Source: Trichuris trichiura (taxonomy: Eukaryota > Nematoda > Enoplea > Trichinellida > Trichuridae). Taken from it: a stretch of DNA of 64,000 nucleotides. This document shows positions 12,001-20,891 of the stretch, piece after piece. The stretch is from contig JBAJFE010000018.1 in NCBI GenBank assembly GCA_037903355.1, positions 930,001-994,000 of the forward strand, given 5' to 3'. Both the position numbers and the translations under genes were made by a program. The notes under the pieces are model-generated. The model was not told the DNA's origin. It did no database searches and worked only from the letters and a program-made list of their open reading frames with translations. Every line of letters starts with the position of its first letter. The stretch's first letter is position 1.

Positions 12001-15000
12001 GAAAAAAGATAGTAATGCTTTTTTCTACAGGTCTCCCGATGAGTACGTTCAAAGTAATACTGCCCATGTTAACAATCCATCAAAGGCGGCTGGTGCGAGT
12101 GAGTCATTTTGTCTTGACTTTTTATCCGCTTTTTTAACTGCTGTTAAGTCGACGTATCTCGTCTGTCTGCCCCATAGCCATCATTCTTAACAAGTTTCCT
12201 GCCATTTTGCCATTGCTTACAGTTTGTTTGATTTTTAAAAATTTATCAGAACTTCCCGCGAATAATCGGTGTTTGGATTATTGATCGGAAAGTTCGTTAA
12301 TTCTTTTTAAGCCCTTGTTTGATTCCGTTCGAAATATTTTTCCGTCGCTATTTGGTCTTTTTTTAAATTGTCAGCAGCTTGAAAGTACGTTGGAACCTCT
12401 CCCGGCCGAATTTATCCGGGACAACAACAGACCGACCGTATACAACAAAGACGTTCAGGCAACTTCATCGCCATCCATTGTTTAAATGTAAACTGTAGGC
12501 TAAATTTTGAAATGAGACGACAACACAGCATTGCATGACGGTGCTTCAACTTTATTTTGCCGTCCCCACACGTCGTTTTCCAAAGCAAGATGACCGCCGT
12601 CAAAAGTGACTTTTGTCGGCTGGTCATCTACTCAACTTTTTGGATAAAATGAAAGGATCTGACAGCAATGAGTGTGTGCGAAAAATTATTTATATGCGTT
12701 TCTAATTACCGGAACTCGCTAGTGACGTTTTTCTCTTTTCTTCCGGAGAATCTCCCGGCAGTTGTTGTTCGGACGAGAGAGGTTCCACCGTATTTTTGTC
12801 AAGTCGTTATTTGCTTCCTCCAAGTTGCATCCGGTGTCAGCGTTTATTGCATACTGCGGATTAGGCGTTCTTTGCGTTGAATTTGTTACTTTCGGTAGTG
12901 TGCCTTGCGTTGCGCGTTTTAGAAGTCAAGACTACGGTGAACCGCTGTGAAAGTGAAGAGAGCGATCATGGGGATGACATGCTTGGTGAGGCATTTCGGT
13001 TGGCTTTTCATCAAGCGCAATCAAATTCTTCTTCTTACTTGCGTAGCTTGGTCCTACTGCGACGATTTGTCCGACTGCTCATTGGACCCGGTTAACTTGG
13101 TTTGCGACGCTTGCAGTTCACGCAGTAAGCCAGTTTTCCCCCTCGTTGCATTACAGAAATTTACAAAACATTATTACAGTAGGAACTTGATTTTTTCGAA
13201 AGACTGAGTGTCTTTTCACAGGCTTTGGTTGTCTCATAGTTGTTCCTCTGGTTCACGGGTTTGGCCTGTTTGATGTATCTGTAAGTAAACTTCAAAATGC
13301 CCTACCAACAATGGATGAGCAAATTGTAAGAGAAAATACAGAACAAATCGAATACCGTACGTTTCGGAACTGCTCGTGTTCCGTCGTCAGCAGTATTCAG
13401 GAGAAGGTGTTTAATCGGTAAGGGGTTTATATAGCACATGGGAACAATGAGTGTTTGATTAGTTGGATAGGGCGCAACACTGGAATTTATTAATCGGCGC
13501 AGCCCATACTTCACTAACCTCCACGCCATTGTCGCGATTAATAGTGGACTTGCTCTGGATGCACAGAGCCTCCTTAATACGCCTAAGATGTAATAAGTTT
13601 TCTTGGCTTCTTTTTGTACGGATTTTCTATGTCCCGTTGAAAAAAACTTTTATTAATAAACTGTCCGTAGCTTTCGGGTCCGAACTTGACCCGTCATCAT
13701 CGGTCTAAGGATTGACGTATGTATTTCATATTTCATATGTATTTCATACGTCAATCCTTAGACCGCTGATGACGGGTCAAGTTGGGACCCGATAGCTACG
13801 GACAGTTTATTAATAAAAGTTTTTTTCAGCGGGACATAGAAAATCCGTACAAAAAGAAGCCAAAAAATGAAATTATTTGGTCCCGCACGAAGACACTATA
13901 TCTTCAAAAGTAATAAGTTTTCGTGGCATATGATCTTCGGGTGCGGGTCGAGTGTGCACCGAGATGCGTGCTCAACGATCACTGAGGCACTTATCGCGTT
14001 CTCCATGGCTTTTCGAGGGTCCGTTGTCGGTGGACGCCCCGGGCCGGTGGCCTGTACCCCATTGAGTCTTCGTTCGGCGTTCTTGTATGTCAACACATTC
14101 TTCATGTGTTGGCCGAATCTCTTAAGTAAAGTGTTGCCCGTTTCTCCTATGTAGGAGGCGTTGCAACCACACTTTATTTGGTAAATGACACCGGGTCTGC
14201 TGTCAAAAGGAACCTTGATCTTGTCATTTCTCACAATCGAACGAAGATTACATGAACTTTTAAATCTCACGTTGAAATTTAAGGAGCGCCCCAGTCTCCT
14301 GATTATAAATGCGTCTCTTCCTCTCTGATTCCGACCCCAAACCTAAGCAGTTCAGAACGGGGGATCATTAAAAGTCTAAAATCTAGAACGGACATTGTGA
14401 TTACGAAGGCTGACAAAGGTAATACGGTTGTTACACTGGATAGGAACATCTACACACAAAAGATAAATGAGCTCCTCAGCAACCCCGTTTACCGTCCCAT
14501 AAAACAAGACCCGACCGATAAGACCCGAAAACTTTTGCAAAATATGTTAGACTCCTTCGCCAATGAACCCCAAGACCCAATTATTTCTAAAATAAACCGT
14601 AGTCTCTCATACATCAGTAACACTAGGTGCCCTGAACTTTACGGCCTTCCCAAAATCCACAAACCAGGGGTCCCTCTAAGACCAGTTGTCTCCAGCATTA
14701 ATAGTGTCACTTCAAGACTCTGTTCATATCTAAAAACTATAATCCAACCCCTAACCGGTAAACGCGAGTCCAATGTTAAAAATTGTAAAGAATTTTGTTC
14801 CACACTAAAAGACATAAAAATGCAGCCCGGCGACATCATGGTCAGTTACGATGTAAAAGACCTTTTCACAAGCGTTCCCATAAAATATACCATCAACTTG
14901 CTTCAAACTCTGTTAGATGCGGACGACACCATCTTGCAGAGGACGAAATTAAACCCCACCCACATAGTTAAATTAGTGTCGTTCTGCATGCGCGAGGGCA

Positions 15001-16750
15001 ACTACTTCAGATTCCAGGATAGTTTCTTCTCACAAAAGGACGGTGCGCCTATGGGCAGTCCACTCTCCCCCATACTTGCGGAGATCTTCATGGAACATCT
15101 CGAAGAAAAAGCCTTCAGCACTCTGCAAGACTGTGCCCCTCCTATCATTTTCAAAAGATATGTAGACGACATCTTTGCCATCATAAAATCAGGCAGTGAA
15201 GAAACTCTCTTGGAAAACCTGAATAGTCTCTTCCCCAACCAGATAACGCTAACCATTGAGAAGGAAAATAATTGTAAACTCCCTTTTCTAGATGTCTTAG
15301 TCATTAAACAAGGGAATAAGTTAAAAACAACAGTTTATAGGAAACCCACCCACTCGGACCGGCACCTAAACTTTTCTTCTCATCACCCTATTTCAGTTAA
15401 AAGAGGTATAGTTAAAGGGATGGTTGACAGGGCCCTAACGGTTTGTGACCCTGAATATTTAAATACAGAATTAAGACACATTTATAACACACTATGCAGT
15501 AACGGATACCCCAGTAAATTCATCAATTCCATTATTAAACAGTGCCAACAAAATAAACCTTCATCACCGTCCCCGCCTGATAACCAACAACGCCCGGTGC
15601 TGCTCCTTCCCTACTACACTGGTTTAAGTGAAAGGATCAGGAGACTGGGACGCTCCTTAAGTTTCAACGTTAGATTCCAAAGCTCATGTAATCTTCGTTC
15701 GATTGTGAGAAATGACAAGATCAAGGTTCCTTCTGACAGCAGACCCGGTGTCATTTATCAAATAAAGTATGGTTGCAACGCCTCCTACATAGGAGAAACG
15801 GGCAGCACTTTACTTAAGAGATTCGACCAACACATGAAGAATTTGTTGACATACAAGAACGCCGAACGAAGACTCAATGGGGTACAGGCCACCGGCCGAG
15901 GGCGTCCATCAACAACGGACCCTCGAAAAGCCATGGAGAAGGCGAAAAGTGCCTCAGTGATCGTTGAGCACGCATCTCGGTGCACACTCGACCCGCACCC
16001 GAAGATTATTTGCCACGAAAACTTATTACATCTTAGGCGTATTAAGGAGGCTCTGTACATCCAGAGCAACTCCACTATCAATCACGACAATGGCGTGGAG
16101 GTTAGTGAAGTATGGGCTGCGCCGATTAATAAAAAATTCCAATGCTGCGCCCTACCCAAATAATCAAACACCCATTGTACCCATGCGCTATATAAACCCC
16201 TTACCGAATAAACACCTTCTCCCCAACACTGCTGACGAAGGAACACGAGCAGTTCCGAAACGTACGGTATTCGATTTGTTCTGTAATTTCTCTAACAATT
16301 TGCTCATCCATTCGTTGGTAGGACATTTTGAAGTTTACTTACAGATACATCAAACAGGCCAAACCCGTGAACTAGAGGAACAGCTATGGAAGGAACTTGA
16401 TTATCCGAATTAATCGTTGCAGCGGGTAGTCCGCGTAACGAAGAATTCATTTAACCGAGAGTTCGTGTACTTATTATTTTCCCTCAAATTCAGATTACTT
16501 TAAGCTTTATGCTTTGAACACTTGTCGGCAACGTTCGTTTTAAGGCGACTGTGGATAATCAAGTTTTTACTGTATTTAAGTTGTATTATGTTGGCCATTC
16601 CGTTTCAGTTTCTACTTATTCTCGTTTTCAGTGAAATCTAGAAAACTTGTGCTCGAGAAGGATCCGGCGAAGTGTGAAACGACTGATCGCTGCATTCAAG
16701 TAGATATTGCCTGCTCTGACGTGGAAGTGAGCACCGTACAAACTCCCTAA
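6041..16750 (+). CDS. Gene A: mini-exon gene of unknown family (paralogue of gene B)
   Basis: Not recognised. A splice-compatible chain of short exons: 7611-7665, 7715-7759, 8472-8544, 9100-9153, 9207-9278, 9554-9610, 9657-9703, 9926-10024, 10117-10206, 10431-10505, 11000-11078, 11611-11664, 11713-11778, 11950-12098, 12923-12985, 13047-13124, 16632-16750. Every donor/acceptor phase in this chain matches, giving about 425 codons. Two further exons upstream (6041-6065, start MRRGAYDK; 6881-6956) look real by comparison with gene B. They do not join in phase to 7611, so a connecting exon is missing from my model or the 5' part is separate. The protein is hydrophilic, rich in Arg, Ser, Asp, Glu and Pro, without obvious signal peptide or membrane segment. 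Near the C terminus is WSYCDDLSDC and LVCDAC, then KSRKLV and a stop at 16748-16750. The last intron contains PLE-2. Confidence 0.6.
6599..6751. mobile_element. hAT-type MITE with perfect 8 bp duplication
   Basis: A 153 bp element flanked on both sides by CTTTAGCT (6591-6598 and 6752-6759). Its ends are imperfect inverted repeats: CATAGTTTCTCAACC on the left and the reverse complement of CAGTGTTTCTCAACG on the right. The interior is C-rich with repeated CCCCTAAAATC and AGGGCCCA motifs. The 8 bp duplication with central TA is the pattern known for Buster-type hAT elements. No coding capacity. It lies in the first intron of gene A. Confidence 0.85.
10706..10802. mobile_element. Short terminal-inverted-repeat element (possible MITE)
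   Basis: Ends read GGTGTACGTCACGTAAGCC on the left and, reverse complemented, GGTGTACGCTAGCTAAGCC on the right, about 95 bp apart, inside an intron of gene A. The same GCTAGCGTACACCAG end recurs near 48066-48080. Target duplication not clear. Confidence 0.45.
13358..13392 (-). ncRNA. Hammerhead-ribozyme-like core (left end of PLE-2)
   Basis: Minus strand: CTGACGA, C, stem II GGAAC/GTTCC with loop ACGAGCA, GAAA, then CGTACGG. Stem II differs from the PLE-1 type (GGGTC/GACCC) at both strands in a pairing-preserving way. Confidence 0.6.
13603..13909 (+). mobile_element. Inverted-repeat hammerhead element S7, nested in PLE-2
   Basis: A 307 bp insertion flanked by the 13 bp duplication GTAATAAGTTTTC (13590-13602 and 13910-13922). 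It interrupts the inverted 3' fragment of PLE-2. The arms 13603-13730 and 13738-13868 are near-perfect inverted repeats, followed by a 40 bp single-copy tail with TGAAATTATTTGGTCCCG. Core motifs: left arm (minus) keeps GAAA but has ATGATGA; right arm (plus) keeps CTGATGA (13766-13772) but has GATA in place of GAAA. Each arm is therefore damaged at a different core position. Confidence 0.83.
13896..14270 (-). pseudogene. Inverted GIY-YIG 3' fragment of PLE-2
   Basis: Minus-strand open segment covering the C-terminal part of a PLE protein: RSIVRNDKIKV, then GVIYQIKCGC, SYIGETGNTL, and a Cys/His tail (ASRCTLDPHPK). It is nearly the same as the end of the sense copy at 14397-16163 and belongs to the fold-back left part of PLE-2. 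Only the endonuclease region is present; no reverse transcriptase. Confidence 0.85.
14308..16163 (+). pseudogene. PLE-2 reverse transcriptase-GIY-YIG protein, 5'-truncated
   Basis: The frame opens at the junction with the inverted fragment (PNLSSSERGIIKSLKSR) and runs without interruption to 16163. The first GTG is at 14397 and no ATG start fits the family, so the N terminus has been lost. Motifs: VITKADKGNTVVTLDR, ELYGLPKIHK, SYDVKDLFTSVP, catalytic YVDD at 15159-15170, LPFLDVLVI, KPTHSDRHLNFSSHHP, then the endonuclease GVIYQIKYGC and SYIGETGSTL, and a Cys/His tail. Both enzymatic domains look intact. About 70-75% alike in conserved blocks to PLE-1 by eye, so a separate lineage rather than a recent copy. 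Confidence 0.88.
16230..16264 (+). ncRNA. Hammerhead-ribozyme-like core (right end of PLE-2)
   Basis: CTGACGA (16232-16238), A, GGAAC, loop ACGAGCA, GTTCC, GAAA (16257-16260), CGTACGG. All core bases are intact. Mirror image of 13358-13392. Confidence 0.6.
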
Positions 16751-17019
16751 GACCGTAGGCGGAATTCCGTACGGTCTTTTTTCTTCATATCACTGGTGAC
16801 TTTTATTGATGAGGAGCGTTCTAACGTAGCGGCGGGTAGCTTCAAACATTATACCAGTATTATTGCGTTAAGCGTATGTTATACTCTCAGGCGGAAGCAT
16901 AAACAATGTTTGCACGAATTCTGTTTTGCTTTTAGACATAATGAACAAAGCAGGTTGATATAGCGCATTGCGTGCTACTTCTCGGCGATCGCTTGTGAGC
17001 ATTGCTAATCAATTTGTAT

Positions 17020-17260
17020 ACCGTACGTTTCGGAACTGCTCTTGTTCCGTCGTCAGCAACTCCCTCATACTGCTGACGACGAAACAAGAGCAGTTCCGAA
17101 ACGTACGGTATAGAATTGTTCTGTATTTTCTCTAACAGTTTGCTCATCCATCCGTTGGTAGGGCACTTTGAAGTTTATTTACAGATACATCCAACAGGCC
17201 AAACCCGTGAATCTGAAGATCAACTATGAAACAACTCAAGCCTGTGAAAAGACATCCTGT
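17020..17260 (+). mobile_element. Solo terminal piece of a PLE-2-type element (S5)
   Basis: Inverted arms 17020-17056 (minus) and 17070-17110 (plus) each carry a PLE-2-type hammerhead core: CTGACGA, GTTCC, GAAACGTACGG. In the right arm stem II is damaged (GAAAC against GTTCC). The right side continues with CATCCATCCGTTGGTAGGGC and a segment matching the outer end of PLE-2 (AACAGGCCAAACCCGTGAA). No coding sequence and no clear target duplication. It lies between genes A and B. Confidence 0.7.
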
Positions 17261-18000
17261 CTTTCGAAACACCTGAATGACGTCATCACATTCCTTTATT
17301 TGTTGCATAGACGGAAAAGAAAAGCATCCAGGGGTTCTTTGTAGTAAAGGGTGAAACTTAGATATTTTAGGATAGTCCAGAAAAGAAAAGAATCTTTTTC
17401 AGGCAAAGCGCAAGACAGCATGTCCTCACCTAAGCATAACGACCCCGGCAGAAAGTATTTCTTTATGTATGCTAGGAATAAGAAGGTCTAACGTACAGCC
17501 GGCTGTTGCGGATGCATTGGGCAGTCAGTGAAGACGCCCAGTGGACTTAGCTTCGAAAAAAGCGGCCCAACTTTCGCTAGGAAAACTCAGTGCCATTCCT
17601 AGTGCGCTGTCGCATGCTGAGACGGTAATAACAAAATACCTTTTGGCCCCAAAACAAAACTGTGCCACGAAATGGAAACACTCGCGAAGTAATGATCATT
17701 GTCGCACAATTTTCGGACAGCGCGGCATCGACTATCCCGCTAGCATTTCAAGGATGTGGCGTAGGCCGAAAAATGGATAGCCCGAAAACTCGTTGGGCTT
17801 AGGCTACGATTAAAATGGAAATTAATTTAACAGGAACCTAAAAATGCTACGTTTACTTTGCCCCGGTCATTCCTTGTATCTGCAACAAAAGCAGCGAAGT
17901 CAGTGTTCGCTACTATACAACCTGCGCGTCATTTACGAAACCGGCAGAGATTCGCTAAGGTTGCTTGCAAGAGCTGCTTGATTAATTAAGCAATTATAAC
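17261..18000. other. Spacer between gene A and gene B
   Basis: Two open segments occur on the plus strand (17403-17526 after a TTTTTCAG acceptor, and 17541-17780), neither resembling a known protein nor joining in phase to gene A or B. A short box ACAACCTGCGCGTCATTT near 17917 resembles the boxes at 5625 and 7968 and lies 84 bp before the gene B start. Confidence 0.35.
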
Positions 18001-20552
18001 ATGAGCTACTGCAGAAATAGAGAAGGTAAACAAGTTTAATATTGGCTTTTAATTCCGCACATTTTATATTTAATTATTTCCACGTTCTCTCGTGAAAAAC
18101 AATTTCTTTCGATAGTTGCCGGTTGCTCAATCGCGTACCTTATTCACCAAATATTACATTGTTTTGAAAGCCGCGTTCGCGCATTGTCCTCTTAGACAAG
18201 TTGTGCGCTTTAACAGTCTAGTTCGTGCCTGTACGCGCGCCTTCATCTTCGCGTTCTGTCGCTTCATTTCAATAGGCAATTTCTGGTAGATAAACATTCT
18301 GTCCACTAAGTATTCGTCCAACTGCAAAACAACAGCTTTTTCACCCATTTAATGCCTCTTTGTTTCTATAACGTTGCGTTGCGTTTAGATATGTAAAAAT
18401 TTAATTCTCATTCCTTTCGCACTTCGGTTTGCGCAACGGGAGTTATATTTCCGAAATTATGTGCCCACAATTGTTTCATGGATTGTCCCAGTGACTCATA
18501 TGTCCGTAAATATTAGTTCGCGGAAGCGTCTTGTGAATGCAGGTACAAGTAAATTCGATGCTTTTCGTTCAGGCTTCTCTTGCCCTCAAGAAATGTCATT
18601 TTGTCGCTTTTCGCTTATATTGCCTTTTGGTAACTGGTTTGTCTTCCAAAATTAAACCCTGCGCTTGCGGTGAAGGCTTGCAGAGCAGTCCAACGTTTGG
18701 TTGCAGTTTGAATTTTCCTTGAATAATTCTGCTTGCATCTTTATCTACTAGACATGAGACAAAGAGAGCCTTGGGGAGAAGCGCGTCATCGTGAATGGAC
18801 TTACAACAATTACGAGCAAACTTGGTCAAGGGTATACCCTCGGTAAGCGAACATTATTTTCCTTTACGCAAAAAACGTTTTATGTTTGACTTATTATTCA
18901 TCTCTGAAGCAGTTCGCGGAATAGCAATTGATTTTTTGGGGGGTTTTCAGCAGTACAACTAGATGGACGCATCTTGAAAGGAATTAGCCTCTTTGGACAT
19001 TGCATGCGACTTAGCCGGTGGATTTCTACCATCCGTAGCCAAGTTGGGAACTTTAGCGAAACGACATTGTATTATTTTGCTACGAATATTTTGGCTTGCA
19101 AGTAATCTTCCGTAGGCATATGTTTTTTAATTTCCTAAAATGTTATCAATGCCAGTCTGAAGCTAAAAACAGTTTGTCGCTGCTGCGATGAAAAATCTTA
19201 TTTCCGAAACCAGAAATCTTAAGTTAACAATGCTTTGGTGGCTTAAATCTTTTGCTTGACTTAATTGTTGCTAGTAGTGTGCAAGTACACTTGCAAGTGT
19301 ACTTGCACACATTACAGTAAGATTTTAATGTTTTTTTGCCTTGCGCTTACTGGGCTTCTGCCACGTTGTGCTATTCACGCTGAAATTTCATATTCGCCTA
19401 TAATTTTTGTCGATATGTCTCAGGATATTGGTTCGGCGGTCGTAGAATTGCTTTCACTTGTTTCTTCTTTCTTAGCCGTAACCGTAGTCCAGAATTCGGC
19501 GGCCGGCATTTTTCCCGCCGTAATGGTGACTTCCAAAAAAATACTGGGTAAGAATTTATGCAATTCTTAATTAGTCTGTTATGTTACGGTGCTATGCTCA
19601 CTTTCGGAAAATAGGGTCGTTTTCATTCGTTGCCCTATAAGTACGGTACGTACATTGAGAGCTCTTTCGTTTCAGTTCAAAGAATTTGGAAAGACAACAC
19701 AACGGGTGGCGCTCTGGTGCGTATATGTTGGCGGGATTTTTCTTGCAAGTTGCCTAGGAATTCGCTTTAGTTTGCAAGTATGATGATGAAGCTTTGGAAC
19801 AATGGGCGAATAGAAGCTATGAAGGTGAGTGTGTAGTGCGCGTATCAGTGTTTCAATGCGCTGCCGCCATTTTGCCTTCTTTAGCATACGACGCAGCTAC
19901 TTTAGTTGGATTTGTTGAAGCATTTGCAGCTTGCCATATTTTTTGCAGTTATTTACGCGCAAAGACGATATATTACCTTCGAAAATATTGTTCTGTTGCC
20001 TTAGGTTGACCACATTTCAAGTATTTCCGTTATATTGTTACTTGATGCTGTATGCGAACAATCTTTCGAATAAATGTTGCGTTAGTTGAAGTAAACTTTA
20101 AAAGTTACGTTATTTAGGTTTCAAGGCGATCGCGACGGACGAGACGAGCGACAGTGAAGGCAGTGCGAAGCAGAGCTCATCCAGTAAGACGTTTCTTTTT
20201 CGTTTTGATTAATTTAGCGGATACTTTGTTTGTTCTGTTTGTTTAGCTGACAGCGCAATCGATTATGGACCTGTTCGAATAAGCGATGAGCTTTGTTTAT
20301 ATTGTGAACGAAATGGTACGTTTTCTCCTGATTGTTTAGCATTGAGAAATTCTAAGACGTTTGACATTTTGCTGTTCAATGTAACGTTTGTTTTCAGTTG
20401 TAGCAAATGGATATAAGTTGGTAAGGAAAGCGTTTGCCCGTCCACAAGTTAGTGTTGGAATACAAGCGAAAGCCGACCGCTCTGACGTATCCGTGAACAC
20501 TACCTCGGAAATGCAACACACCGACTGTCTTTCCAATAGCGCTGCAGAATAA
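18001..20552 (+). CDS. Gene B: mini-exon gene of unknown family (paralogue of gene A)
   Basis: Not recognised. Exons read: 18001-18025 (MSYCRNRE), 18752-18842 (MRQREPWGEARHREW), 19779-19824 (YDDEALEQWANRSYE), 20118-20183 (FKAIATDETSDSEG), 20247-20315 (ends LCLYCERNG), 20398-20552 (KLVRKAFARP, stop at 20550). The last four join in phase. As in gene A, the first exon is exactly 25 nt ending in phase 1, the second runs phase 1 to 2, and a connecting phase 2-to-0 exon is not found. The acidic mini-exon with RSYE parallels gene A's RAYR exon. The final exons share spacing and the CxxC followed by KLV with gene A. Gene B lacks the 13 extra mini-exons (7715-12098) of gene A. Hydrophilic product, no membrane segment seen. 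Function unknown. Confidence 0.5.
19277..19310. repeat. Perfect 34 bp palindrome
   Basis: GTGTGCAAGTACACTTGC followed by its exact reverse complement, with no spacer. It lies in an intron of gene B. It could extrude as a cruciform or be the footprint of a mobile element; no flanking duplication seen. Confidence 0.9.
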
Positions 20553-20891
20553 GAGGTCACTCCGATGCCTGCTATCACTATGTGGCAGAACTGTTTGAAA
20601 GCATAGACTTGCGCTTATCCTCAAAGTTATACTTTACCTGCTGTGGCAATACAATTTTCAAAGTAAGAAGTGTCAAAAGATTAGGCCATATAGTCTAAGT
20701 TCAAATAGGAATTCATACATTTTTCACCATGTAAGAAAGTTTGATTAATAATCTATATACTGCATTATTCAATGTTGAATGCGTATAGTAGAATTTGGGC
20801 TCAATCTTTTGTTCCGACGCGCATTCACGGGTATGGCATAGGAAATGTCAGACCCGCTGCCGTTATTACTGAACCCATCAAAGCAGTGGGG

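Larger units (their letters stand above)
13193..16390 (+). mobile_element. PLE-2: Penelope-like element inserted in last intron of gene A
   Basis: A 3.2 kb insertion bounded by the 12 bp duplication AGGAACTTGATT (13181-13192 and 16391-16402). Layout: an inverted copy of the element's own 3' end (13193-14300, equivalent to the reverse complement of about 15650-16390, itself split by element S7), then a 5'-truncated sense copy from about 14302 with the polyprotein. This fold-back arrangement with an inverted terminal part is known for Penelope elements. Both outer ends carry hammerhead-like cores of the GGAAC/GTTCC type. Removal of the element and one duplication leaves an ordinary intron between gene A exons 13047-13124 and 16632-16750. 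Confidence 0.88.
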
